Assembly (NCBI RefSeq): GCF_032062135.1
Contig: NC_092859.1
Coordinates: 154,163,664-154,227,663, forward strand
Length of the DNA stretch: 64,000 nucleotides
Direction: 5' to 3'
Source: Pyxicephalus adspersus
Lineage: Eukaryota; Chordata; Amphibia; Anura; Pyxicephalidae
Under the pieces are notes generated by a model that was given only the letters and a program-made list of their open reading frames with translations, had not been told where the DNA came from and made no database searches. How positions within the stretch are numbered: position 1 is the first letter of the stretch; each line of letters opens with the position of its first letter. Position numbers and translations under genes: made by a program. Positions 11,481-22,916 of this stretch are shown piece after piece.

Positions 11481-12618
11481 GCTTATTTTGATATCAGTAG
11501 AAAAAGTTTAGTCAACTGCTAATCTTTAAGGTAAAGAAGAGAAGGAAAATCTGCCTATTAGGGACACTCATAGGTAAAGGTACTAATTGCTATACAAAAC
11601 TATTAAAAAATCTTTCTGGATTGGGTTCTTTAAATCTAAAGCAGTTCAGAAGGGGTCACCTTAAGAATTTAAAATCATCAGCCAGGGCACAGTGGCAAAA
11701 TATTTGTTGTTTTTGTGTATTTTGTACATTGTGTTCATGCATCAGGTTAGCAGGTGCCATGACATCGCTTTATATGTGATTGCTTGTCATCGTAGGTGTT
11801 GTGTCAAGCCCTGCACCAGAATAGAATGAAGAATACTGCCATATAATTGAATGACCTGTGCTGACCAAATTATAACAGATATCTTGTGACTCACCTCCGT
11901 TCCTTTTCCCCCTGCTCATTGCACACCGCTGCCTTTGTGCTTCAATTACTTCCACATGAGTTGACTAGGGAGAAAACTTGGATTTTTTAAAAAGTTTTTG
12001 CACAATATGGTTTGGCAAAGTTTTTTTTTTAAAAAAATCTCAAATTAATTAATGAATAATTTAAATGAAGTGCTGAACAAAGAAAGGATTGACACCCTAA
12101 AACTGAAAATATGGGGTCACGTTATGTAATTGTCATACCATAGAGCTATCTTAAGATGGAATGTTGTAGAAAGTATTAACACTGAGGGATTTTGATTTTA
12201 AAACATGAAAGTACAGCCAAAACTTATTATTGAAATAAATGAGAGCAATTGAAACATCTATTTTTGCAAACATTTACGAGACTGCAGTTGTATTATGTTT
12301 TTCCCCTCCAGGGTCAGTCTCCTGTTGAGACGCTTCCATTGCCATGAATAGAATGGCTTTCTGGACCTGCTGAGCAGTTTTAATGTTTTTTTTTTTAAAG
12401 TAGTTGTATAACATTTTTGAAACATTTGAAAGGACAAATTAATGTGTTTCTGCTTTTGTAAAAAAATATATATTTAAAGAATAAATGGGAAAGATTGAAG
12501 GACTTTCCAGTTTATTGTTTTACTTATTTTCATTATTTTAGTTTCACTCTCTATCAGTTCGCCTGTATAGGCAGAACAATACTTTGCCATCCTGCCCATT
12601 TCTATTATCCCAGACATT
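11481..12618. other. Unassigned intergenic DNA
   Basis: AT-rich, with A and T runs near 12020 and 12390. No gene or repeat was recognised. Confidence 0.5.
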
Positions 12619-13505
12619 GTTACATAGTTACATAGTAAGTCAGCTTGAAAAAAGACATAAGTCTATCAAGTACAACCCCTAGAGAAATAAATATATCCCA
12701 GATATAAAACTCTATGGACATAGTTGATCCAGAGGAAGGCAAAAAAAACCCGGGTACAATTTGCTCCAACAGGGGAAAAAAATTACGTTTCTGATTCCAT
12801 GAGGCAATCTGATGTTCCCTGGATCAGCAGTCTCTTAACGTTAAAGCTTTAATCCCTTTTCTGTGCTTCTCCAAAAGCATCAAGCTTTCTCCTTTAGCGA
12901 TCTATAGTATTTGCTTAAACTACTTCTGGTGGGAGCCGATCCTGCAATTTGACATTCCTTTGTAAGGATCTTAAAGAGAATAATTGGGAAGAGAGTTCTC
13001 TATATGGACCATTTATATATTTATACAGGGTGATCATATCCCCCCTTATACGTCTCTTCTCAAGGGAGAATAGATTCAGTTCAGCTAATCTCTCCTCATA
13101 GCTGAGCTCCTCCATTCCTTTTATTAGTTTAGTTGCCCTTCTCTGCACTCTCTCCAATTCCACAATGTCCTTTTTGTGAACTGCTGCCCAAAACTGGACT
13201 GTATATTCCAGATGTGGTCTGACCAATGCTTTTTACAGGGGCAAGGATTATGTCTTCATCTCTGCAGTCTATTTCTCTTTTAATACAAGAAAGTACTTTA
13301 CTAGCTTTAGATATTGCAGCTTGGCATTGCATGCTGATATTATGTATATGATCTACCAGAACCCCCAGATCATTTTCCATTTCTGACCCCCCATATGTAT
13401 TCCCCCCTAGACAGTATGAAGCATGCATGTTGTTAGCCCCCAAGTAAATAACTTTACATTTCTCAATATTATATGTCATTTGCCACTTGGCTGCCCCCAA
13501 GGAGA
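12619..13505 (-). pseudogene. CR1-clade LINE: reverse transcriptase C-terminus and 3' UTR
   Basis: This is the most complete CR1 copy here. On the minus strand, 13500 down to about 13230 reads WQM.YN..KCKVIYLG, then NDLGVLVD and QCQAAISKASKVLSCIKREI. After a frame change near 13226 it continues as [48 protein letters not shown] and ends LPPEVV near 12915. These are the conserved C-terminal blocks of CR1/jockey-type reverse transcriptases. The UTR and octamer tail follow to 12619. The element is 5'-truncated and frameshifted, hence inactive. The two frames are separate breaks of one former ORF. Confidence 0.9.
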
Positions 13506-13999
13506 TGTGAGTGCTATTATGTGGGTAGCAGGAAGTATTCCCCTGTCACCACCAAAGGAACAGACTGGGTAGAAGACTGCAAAAAAAAGTAGGTGTATTT
13601 GTAAAACAAAAAGTAGTGGAGGGGTGGGGGTGGTGTTTGGAGTCCTGCTTTAAAACCATTGTAGGAATAAATTTTTGCTGTTCAAATGGGAAGATTCAAC
13701 TTCCTGTCCTATAGACACGAATTCGAGTTTCCTAGGACATCTTTGCAAAGCACGGGATACACCTTTTGGACAATATTCATCCAAACAGGATTTTTGTATA
13801 AGTATAAAATAACAAGAGCCTAGAGCTTGATTTCTTAAAGTTCTAGCTCTCAAGAGAATTCTCTTCATGCAATAACAAATCTTTACCTCTTGTTACCTGT
13901 CACTAACTGAACCAATTCTCTCTTTTGTTTTTGATTTTATTTGTTTTTTGGGAGCGACGGAATTTCTGAAGGTTCGTTCTTCTAGTGGGGCAATAAAAA
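13506..13999. other. Unassigned intergenic DNA
   Basis: No gene was recognised. It contains a short G-rich tract (about 13615-13635). Confidence 0.5.
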
Positions 14000-14920
14000 C
14001 ACAAGATGAGTCCATAACTATAGTCTGTGGTTTATTGAATGTCAAAGCACAAAAGGCAGAGATGGCTGGGGTGAACTATGCCACTTTTTTTTTATTTCTT
14101 GCAATTTGGAGGGGTAAGTAGTCAGACCTTGACACTCCCGCAAAGTCATAATTTTCTCCCTCCTCAGAGAACTCTGCTGTATACTAATCCACCTCAATTG
14201 GTATCTTACCAGACACCCCAGGCAGGCCATTTGCTTGCACCTTAACTGGGGTAGCCCCACTTTCGGCTATCCCGAGATATGAGCACCATTCTAGTGTTGA
14301 TTGATGGGCTTCTTCTCCAAGAGGGTGACCAGTCCATGTCCAGTCCTCCAAGAAGTTGAAGCCATTATGGCTGATTAAGTCCTGGCAGGTTAGACAACAT
14401 AAGATCCTGTCCAGTTGGGCCACACAGGCTCCATTGCTTACAGACCCATGGATGATCCTGAAGATCCTAACCCTTAAATAGATCACACCTCCAGGGCACC
14501 CATACCAGACACTGGTCAAAGGGTCAAACATTTCCTCCATTTTATCAGTTCATCCTTCTGCAATACATAGGAAAATCTTCCCAGCAATGGGAGAGAGAAG
14601 ACAATCACCAGGCTTGGAACATCTCACATAACAAGGGGAGTTCTAAAGTAAGTTGGAGACCCTTCCATAACTTCCATAAATAAAGGGCTTCAATAGTAAA
14701 ACACCATCCAGCATATCCCTAAAGCCAAACTCCAGGCACAAAAACCTTCATTTGCCCCAAAGGGTATAATTTTACTATGTGTGTCCCAAACGCCTTAGCA
14801 AATCAATTTATTACATCAATGCTCCAAACCAAAATTATAGTAACGCCTAAATGTCCTCCCACTATCAAAGGCGCAATATTACAAACAGAACACCGCTAAA
14901 TATTCACTGTGATCCAGTGG
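14000..14920 (-). repeat. Unclassified dispersed repeat (partner of 17385-17650)
   Basis: The stretch 14513-14745 is repeated, at roughly 85-90% by eye, at 17390-17650. Shared runs include 'tggtcaaagggtcaaacatt', 'cagttcatccttct' and 'aaaacaccatccagcatatc'. On the minus strand an AATAAA-type signal lies near 14035. The copy number and a possible polyadenylation signal suggest a retroelement, but no coding domain was recognised. ORFs of 118 and 72 codons on the minus strand show no motif. Confidence 0.5.
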
Positions 14921-16013
14921 CACCACTTCTGCATGCCAATGCTCAATGAAAATGCCTCCTGGGTGGGATGAATATGTCAATGTGCAGAAGCATCGAGAGG
15001 GTGGGAAGGTCACTGGAGCACAATATGCTTTCTGTATTTCATGGCAATATTTGAAATGTTTGGTTCTCTATGTGCAATAGGCCCAGGTAAGAATTTGTAT
15101 TACCGTGTAAAATCAGCGATGATCATTGTGCTGCTTATAGCTTGTGCAGAGATCAGACTTGTGAAATGGACTTGGCATGCACACCCAATGCAGTCTGCCT
15201 GCAGAAAACTAAAGGAAGGGTTGGCACAAGACCAAACACCCTGCACAAGTACAGAACATGCCAGTGACCGGTCATTGTTATAGGAAGCTCCTGCACAAAG
15301 GTAACATTTCACCCTGGAATACTGCACAGATCTGGAGGAAATACAAAAAGCATACCAACTGTCAAGTAGGAATACATTTGGCTCTTTTAATTAGATAAAT
15401 ATTTGCTTATCTCAACGTTCAGCTTTAACCTTCATTCGTCTTATCTTTCTTCTATCCAACCTCATCCAATCACCTATAAGAATGAAATCCCTTTGGATTT
15501 AATGGTGCATGTAGGTATGGTAATTGCCGCAGGAATATCTACCCGTTAGAGCTAGCAATCTTAGCAGTCAATGAAGAGAAGATGGATGGGGTGGGGGTCA
15601 CGGCAGGCAGAATTGTAAATGGATTCACAACCTATGTTTCCTGAAATGGGAATGTTCCTTTGGGGCAAATTCTGCTACTACAATTTATGTAAACATTTCT
15701 GAATGATAATAGATTGCATCTTTATTACATCTGAACAGCGGCTGTCACTGCGGCTCAATGAAGTGTAATATGATTATCATGTAATTCCTTTGCTGTCAGC
15801 TTTTTTATTCCAGAAGTTAATAATTTCATTTTCAGACCAAAGAATGACATATATTTTATTGCAGCTTTAAAGATATTATTCAAAGTAAAATGTAAAAATA
15901 TATCTATGTAAACCTGAACTAATGAAATCTAGAGGTAATCTAAATACCATTTCACCGGCTGTAATGGTTTCAGCACTTTCTAATGCACTGAATCTGATCA
16001 AATGTTTAGATTA
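14921..16013. other. Unassigned intergenic DNA, possible conserved block
   Basis: No gene was found. The stretch 15640-15860 is free of simple repeats and shows even composition with homeodomain-like TAAT cores. It is a candidate conserved non-coding element by texture only. Confidence 0.35.
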
Positions 16014-16459
16014 TACACCGTCTGGCCAAAAATAAGAGTCACACATGCACAATATTTTGTTGGACAGCCTTTAGCTTTGGTGGCGTCAAGCATTCGCCAT
16101 GCTAAAGTTTCGATAAGCTTATACACATTTATTTCTATTCAGAGTTGCATTCATCTTGTATTGGTGATGGGAGAGTCGGAGTACCATGTAAAGTCTTCTC
16201 CAGCTCATCCCAAAGATTATCAGTGGGGTTCAGGTCTGGACTCTGTGATCGTCAATCCATGGGTGACAATGATGTATTCTGCACCCTGGGCCACTTTTTC
16301 ACATTCTAAGCCCGATGAATCCTGGCATTGTCATCTTGGAATATGCCTGTGCCATCATGGAAGAAAACCAATACACTGATGAAAAAATTTGGTCATTCAG
16401 TATATTCAGGGAGTCAGCTGAGCTTACTTTTGGGGCATAAATCATTGCTGATAATCATA

Positions 16460-17830
16460 ACACTTCCCCCACACGCACCCCTGATCATAACACTGCCCCC
16501 ACAAGCAAATCAGATCATAATGCTGCCCCTCATTAACATCCTGGATCATAACACTGACCAAACATGCACCCAAGATCATAACCACTGCCCTCAAAGGGAC
16601 CGCTAATGCCCCCACAGGCAACCCACCAGAGCACTGACCCCTCAGCCAACCCAGATCAGAAAACTGCCCCCACAAGCAACCCAGATAAACAACTTCCCCC
16701 ACAGGTTCCACAGAATAAAAAACTGGCTCTACAGATACCCACTGGCCTTACAGGCACCCCTGACCATACCCCTTCCCCTACAGGCACCACAGATCAAACA
16801 TTGCCCCTACAGGCACCCAAGATCATATTCACTGCCCCCACAGATATCCCAGACCAGAACCCTGCCCCCACAGCCACCCCATATCAATAAACCGCCCCCC
16901 CCCACAGGCACCCCTGACCATAACACTGCTCCCACAAGCAAATCAGATCATAATGCTGTCCCTCATAAACACCCCGGATTATAACACTGACCAAACAGGC
17001 ACCAAAGATGCCCCCACAGGCACCCGAGATCATAACCACTGCCCTCAAAGGGACTGCTAATGCCCCCACAGGCACCCGAGACCAGAGCACTGACCCCACA
17101 GGCAACCCAGATCAGAAAACTCCCCCCACAAGCAACCCAGATAAAAAATGTCCCCCACAGGTTTCACAGATTACAAAACTGGCTCTACAGACACCCAATG
17201 CCCTTACAGGCCCCCTGGACCATTACCCCTTCCCCTACAGGCACCCAAGATCATAATCACTGCCCCCACAGATATCCCAGACCAGAACCCTGCCGCCACA
17301 GGCACCCCAGATCATACCACTGCCCAACAGACACCCCTGACCATAACCCTGCCCCCACAGCCATCCCATATAATTAAACTATGATTGGTCAAAGGGTCAA
17401 ACATTTCCTCCCTGTTATCAGTTCATCCTTCTACAATACATAGGAAAATCTTCCCAGCAATGGGAGAGAGAAGACAATCAACAGACTTGGAACATCTGAA
17501 ATCATATTAACCTTTACATCTCTAAGAGGTAAACCAAAACACAACAAGGGGAGGTCTAAAGTAAGCTGGAGACATTTCCATAACTTCCATAAATAAAAGG
17601 GTTCCTTTAATAGTAAAACACCATCCAGCATATCCATAAAGTCAAACTTCAGGGACAAAATCCCCCCCCAGGCACCACAGATCTGAACACTGCCCCCACA
17701 ACGGCACTCCAAATCATAATGCTGTCCCCACAGAAACCTCAAATCATAATGCTGCCCCTCATAGACACCCAAGATTATAATACTTTACCTCACAGACACC
17801 CCAGATCATAAAACTGCCCCACAGGGTTAG
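16460..17830. repeat. ~28-30 bp minisatellite inside the Tc1-like element
   Basis: Units follow 'cacccaagatcataaccact' plus 'gcccccacagg', with more than 30 degenerate copies. A longer duplication is superimposed: 'gccctcaaaggga' occurs at 16587 and 17041 (454 bases apart), and 'gcacccctga' at 16475 and 16909 (434 apart), so about 16475-16890 and 16909-17365 are two copies of one block. 17385-17650 is an unrelated insertion, after which units resume. ORFs here are read-through. Confidence 0.9.
17385..17650. repeat. Dispersed sequence inserted in the Tc1 minisatellite
   Basis: The sequence is homologous to 14513-14745 but keeps about 30 extra bases ('aaatcatattaacctttaca' region, about 17497-17545) that are missing there. 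Minisatellite units flank it on both sides, so it arrived after the array formed, or was captured during array growth. Confidence 0.75.
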
Positions 17831-17853
17831 GGGTCTTTTTTGGCCAGGTAGTA

Positions 17854-19329
17854 CATCTGACCTGTATCCATGTTCTAGGTCAGTGTCCTAAAACAATGAA
17901 AGCAGACAGAACCAAACAAAAAGCATTCCAAAAAGCAATAAGCAACAGGCTCTGAATTTTTCGCATGACTGAGTTCTTTAGTTCCTTGGCAGAGGAATGG
18001 GTCCATGATCATATCTATAAATCATAGGGACTATAGAAACTTTCTAATTGGGCTGTCTTCCTCAGTAACTGCAATGAGTCATTGATCTTCACATAAATTA
18101 TGTTTGAATCAAGGACATGCAGTAGGAGAGCTGTCAGTATTGTCTGTACATTAGCAAGCATTAATGCTTTTGAATGAAGGTTATATGGGCATGGTGGCCA
18201 TATAGCACTAGAACTAGGACACCGCATGGTAATTGTATGGGCTTCTTCCTATACCCCTGTTGGTTCTGGTAACCATTGCTACCAAATCATTTAACCTAAT
18301 CCCTATTACCCAGGGACTGGTATGGGTTGTGGTGCCACATACAATTATAAATTTAAATTTTACCCCAATTCTAGGGACTTTTAATGTACCCTTGAATCAA
18401 CCACTTCTCAGAGTTCTTTAAAAAATTACAAGTTCAATCTCAATTAATATTTAATGCGTTTCACGCTTGCAAGTGCCTATGACTATCAAGCTTAGATCTA
18501 TTAGCTATTATAGAACTGTCATTGTTTGATTCAATGTGCCAAATGTGGCTCTGAATGAATTGTGGAGTGATTTATTGACCATGAAGATGGATGAGAAGAC
18601 TGAAGGGACTTTGATTTGTCATACCAGCATGTTGCCTGTGTAGGAGAAGCTGTGTGTTGGATCCACAAATCTGACGAGGATTCCTGGAGCCGGCAGATTT
18701 ACAATTTAAAAGTACTTTTGAGCATAAGTGTAATAATTTGTTCTTGGAGGTCTGATAAGTGCAGAAGTGTGACCCCACGGAGGTGACGGGAGTCTGTGCT
18801 GTTTCATAAAGGGACAGTTGCAATCCACTGGACTAATATATGATTTTTTTTATTTGTGCACTTTAATCTATTGAATTGCATAGTAATCGGAAAAATAGCA
18901 ATCGTGCTTTGTAAGATGTCATTAGAAGGTAGTCACTTCTTCTGAGGGATGCTAATTATAATATAACTATATAGCCGAGGGCATAAGGTGATATATTGAT
19001 TTTTTTATCTCCTGTAGCATACCCATAGTCTTTGACCATCTCCATAAGACAATCACCTACTATATTGTGTAGCCCTTTGGTGACATCATAGGTTAATCAT
19101 TACACTTATGGCTCTTTGTATCAATAAAGCTGACATAGATCATAGGGATTTTATTACGACCTTGCTAATAGAAAAAGACACACATGTCGGCAAGATATTT
19201 GGCCAAACCAGGTGGTAAATCTCCAGTGGGTCTACCATTCTAGGCCAATATACTGACTATTAAAACTTATAGAACAAGATTCCTTTAGAACTTATTTTAT
19301 TTACTTGTTCTCCATGTTTTGTTTGTCAA
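17854..19329. other. Unassigned intergenic DNA
   Basis: No recognised gene or repeat. A minus-strand ORF of 83 codons (18572-18823) lies in sequence of balanced composition but has no domain that I recognise. Confidence 0.45.
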
Positions 19330-19386
19330 AAGTTAGGAAAAGATTATCTGGTTTGTGGTCCCTAGCAGTAAGCTATAGCAGTTCAG

Positions 19387-20052
19387 TGTGTCCGGTTTAT
19401 TCCCTCCAACAGCACCACATACAGCAGCAAAGGAGATCAAGCAATTACCTGTCAGCAGTCTCCTGCATCCCCAGTTTCCTATTAGCTGTAAATGTTTTCT
19501 TGGCATCCCCTGCACAGAGATTGTGTGGAGCAGAAAGGGATTTTGGAGTATGTGCTGCAGCCAATGTGAACAGTAGTTCCTGACTATGATCTTGCTCTGC
19601 CATTGGCTAAGAGTCCTTTAAAACTTCTCCCATTTGCCTATTGTAGGTATCATTTAGCTAGTCTAATCTGAGGTTGGTGTGATTCCTGTTGCTGACCTGA
19701 GATAGGTACTGTCTGGACTGACCTGTGCTTGTCACCTGGACTCTGCTTATCCGAAACCCTGGATACCTTGCCTGGTGGACTAATACCTGTGAATGACCCC
19801 TGACTTTGTTTCTGGACTTCTGTGGAACAGCTGGTAACTGAACCTGGAATGTCTGACTTCCATTGTGTTCCTTTCCTGCTTGGTGGGATCCTGGTCCTTG
19901 GCCAGTTCTCGCCATACAATATCCATTGCACACTGAAGTTCTTGGGGCAACCAGCACAACTAGTGCCCCAAAGCTGTGGGGGCTTGCTATACAGTAGGTG
20001 AAGATTGGCGGATTGGTGCCTGGTGAGTATTATTGCTGGACCAGGGCCTTAC
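19387..20052 (+). repeat. Possible LTR-like or other dispersed repeat
   Basis: The stretch 19640-19960 is rich in 'gacctg', 'ctggac' and 'cctgac' phrases like those in the LTR at 51024-51769, follows a TATA-like 'ctttaaaac' (19614-19622), and the block ends 'ggaccagggccttaca'. That is suggestive of an LTR, but I see no partner LTR, no clear start and no polyadenylation signal. It may be another repeat class. Confidence 0.3.
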
Positions 20053-21848
20053 ATCAACATTATTTCAGGTTATTTTTCAACATTTCAGATACTGATACCA
20101 GTTTCCTGAATTTCTAATATAACAGTACAGATAACATTATATTAGTTTATTTTAATTCAAGTGGTGATTGTTTTTATTCTGAAAAGGGTAACAAGAAGAT
20201 TTCAAGAAGGGTATTTTTGCAAAATGAATCTATTGGCTTTCAGCAAATGAAATCACTCTTTCATAACCAAACTGGTCAAATCCATTTGAATAGGCTTTAC
20301 AATGCAGTCACTGCCATGATGAGTTCAGTTGGCCCCTCCATGTATATCCAACCTATTTCAACACAATTGAGAGCCATTTCAGGGTAAATAGCTGGTCAAG
20401 TCATTTCTATCTTTTCCTACATCTGACACGGGTAAATACCTGACAATTTCATTCTATTTTTACCGATGTTTGTAACTACCATACAAAATTACACTGTCAG
20501 GGTCTAATGGCTGTTCAATCTTGAAGAGACCAAGAGCATTCAGTTTGGGTGATAAGTAGATGATTAAAGAAAAACTCCAACTTTCTATAATCAGGCTTTG
20601 CTTAGCTTGCATTTTATGTGTCTGTTCTTGGAATTAATTTTTTTTATCTTTAAACCCCTAAATAAAATGAATTTATGCACATTACTCCAATATTCAATAA
20701 CCTTTGGTTTATATGTGTAAAAGAACACTTAGTTTTATATTAGGTTTAGTTTAAGTATTGATAAACCTCACAATAAACAATTACATAAATTCAGTGAATT
20801 ATAGAAAAACCTTTTTTAATTCTTAAATGATGTTCCAAACTTTGATGTTCCAAACTAAAAAGATTTCCAAACTTTGTGATTTCCTGTCCCACTGGATTCC
20901 CAAGCACAACATGGCGGCTACAATGGAGCTCTATATGGGGCTCTATATGGACTCACCCAGTCAAGAAACAGAAGATACCTACCGCAAATGGATCTTGAGA
21001 TACATGCATGGTATTTGGAAGGGAAAGACCATTTCATATTCATAGGAAACCAGTAAATTTGACATTTGCTAAATATTCTCTGATTCGGAATCAACAACTG
21101 CCATTGAAAACATATCAAACTGAAAGATTCTGCACCAGATATTGTTTGGTGTATATTGGATTCACTGCTTTATAAATGAACCTTATTAGAATATATTAGA
21201 CTGTGGCTCTAATATAATTTTATTACTTTTTGCATGACTTTATGACATGACTCATGTGTTACAGAAATGTAATAATTCATTTCTAATGTTCATATTAATT
21301 ATTGTGATGTTGATGGTAATTCCCACTTGAAGCTAGCATGCAGAACAATGCAAAATGCATAAATCTCTTTTTTATAATTTAGCTTTCTTCGACAAACCTA
21401 GAGGGAGCTTAGATGAACTTGTATCAGTCTATAATTTCACAGTCCTCTGCAGTTCAGATTAGAAACAGTTCCACTTCATAGATCAAATAAGCTTCCATCA
21501 TGTCTAAGAAACACAACTCCTTAGCAGAGCTCACCATCCAGCCTTGTTTGCAGCCTACCTGCTGCCATTCCACTTCAGGCAAACCCCCAGACTCACCTAA
21601 CAGCACACCTGTGCTACTTATAGCCAGACCTCCTGTTTGGTTGGAACCAAACTCAGGGGTGTACCTGGGTATAATGGAAAGGCCCACCTAGTACCTTATA
21701 CCCCACCTATTCCAGAAGCCTTAAACAAACTAATCAAGAACAACTTTCAGTTGCTTTTTACTGATTCTGGATTCCTTGCCAGAATCCCATGCTCTATATG
21801 GGGGGAAATATATCTCCTGTCCAGGACTTGACTCTGCGGTCCTGTACA

Positions 21849-21850
<2 letters not shown>
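20053..21850. other. Unassigned intergenic DNA
   Basis: AT-rich with no recognised gene. 21440-21840 is more GC-balanced but has no motif that I recognise. Confidence 0.5.

Positions 21851-21902
<52 letters not shown>
21851..21902. repeat. (AT)n microsatellite
   Basis: About 26 uninterrupted AT dinucleotides lie directly before the palindrome at 21929. Confidence 0.97.
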
Positions 21903-21905
<3 letters not shown>

Positions 21906-21928
21906 GTTTCTGTATTTAATTTCTAATT

Positions 21929-22188
21929 TACAGTTTTAGCACAATGACTCACACAGAGACTAGCACTATTTCCTTCCTAGCACTAGGGTCCATGCAGAAC
22001 ACTTCACACAGTTTTACATTTACAGTTTTAGCACAATGACTCACACAGAGACTAGCACTATTTCCTTCCTAGCACTAGGGTCCATGCAGAATAGTGTTCT
22101 GCATGGACCCTAGTGCTAGGAAGGAAATAGTGCTAGTCTCTGTGTGAGTCATTGTGCTAAAACTGTAACTGTAAAACTGTGTGAAGTT
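21929..22188. repeat. Tandem plus inverted triplication with a perfect 71-bp hairpin
   Basis: A 92-bp unit (21929-22020) beginning 'tacagttttagcac' is followed by a second direct copy from 22021. The 71 bases 22021-22091 are then repeated in exact reverse complement at 22098-22168, with a 6-base loop. The inverted copy continues into 'gtaaaactgtgtgaag', which is the complement of the tail of unit 1. Arm identity is 71/71 as read, so the event is recent or the region is misassembled. Confidence 0.95.
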
Positions 22189-22189
22189 C

Positions 22190-22283
22190 AAGTTTGTGTG
22201 TTCTTCCCATATTTGCATGGGTTTCCTCTGGGCACTCTCAAAAACATACTGCTCTTTGGCTTCCCCTAAAATGGCCTTAGACC
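22190..22283 (+). repeat. SINE central-domain fragment
   Basis: It contains 'gtgtgttcttccca', 'tgcatgggtttcctctgggc' and 'aaaaacatac', the central block of a vertebrate tRNA-type SINE also seen at 59620-59810. The head and 3' tail are missing. Confidence 0.6.
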
Positions 22284-22435
22284 AGCCGTTCCCTACCAGA
22301 AGTTGCTTGAGCTTTGGCAGACTGACCTCCCATAAGATAATGACCGCATAGTTTCACGGTCAATACCACTTACACCTACATGAAACCAAAGACCTTTTAA
22401 GGTCTTTAATGGTGTTATTCTGACCACAGGCAACT
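22284..22435 (+). repeat. MITE family C fragment
   Basis: 'agaagttgcttgagctttgg', 'gactgacctcccata' and 'cggtcaataccactt' match the left half of the copies at 5567 and 36952. Confidence 0.5.
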
Positions 22436-22477
22436 ATTTACAGTTGATTGTAATTTTATTGATTGATAATAACCTTA

Positions 22478-22750
22478 GACCTGTGCTTCTCAACTAGGGT
22501 TCCTCCAGAGGTTGCCAGGGTTCCATGAGCAATATACACCTCTCAGGTTAGTTTAAGTGACACCAATTATCTTTTAAATATTTGTAAGGGTGACATCCCT
22601 CCCAATTGCCAGCAACTTAAGAGGAATTCTTCCCACAGATCACCACACCAATGTACTATGAGCTGTGGATATGATAATTATAGAAGGGGTTCCCTGAAGA
22701 TCTGAAAGTTATTTTAACAGTCCCCCCATGTAAAAAAAGGTTGATAAACA
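22478..22750 (+). repeat. MITE family B, complete copy
   Basis: It runs from 'gtgcttctcaactagggttc' to 'aaaaaaggttgataaaca' and contains all family landmarks (ttgccagggttcc, gtgaca..aattatctttt, gtgacat.cctccc, gtgagctgtggatat, tccctgaagat.tgaaagtt). The ends are inverted (TTCTCAAC / GTTGATAAA). Confidence 0.65.
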
Positions 22751-22916
22751 TTAACTTAGACTTTTTGGACATAAGACTTTGGCTAGGGTACAGACGTTAG
22801 AGTTCTTCTAAAAGAACCAGTTTTGACATACCCATGGACAATGGAAGCACTATGTAATATAAAAATGGAATAATAATAATAGAAGCCAACATTCAATGCA
22901 GAACTGTAGACTAGAA

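Larger units (their letters stand above)
16014..17853 (-). pseudogene. Tc1-like DNA transposon with expanded interior
   Basis: The left end TACACCGTCTGGCCAAAAAT at 16014 and the right end 'ttggccaggtagta' ending 17853 form the TA-flanked inverted termini of a Tc1-type element. Read on the minus strand, about 16445 down to 16040 matches the transposase C-terminus: a remnant of the FQDDNARIHRA block near 16340, the IDWR/S..LNPI.NLWDELEKT block near 16200-16240, and terminal residues toward 16050. Stops and frame changes make it a pseudogene. Upstream coding sequence is absent and is replaced by a large minisatellite (16460-17830). A short sister copy starts at 63543. Confidence 0.85.

Noticed and set aside
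14184..14540. 118-codon minus-strand ORF
   Set aside because: It overlaps a dispersed repeat and lacks conserved motifs. The homologous copy at 17385 covers only its edge.
16606..17377. Proline/threonine-rich ORFs in three frames
   Set aside because: All three frames are open because the 28-30 base unit lacks stops. This is minisatellite read-through, not a repeat protein gene.
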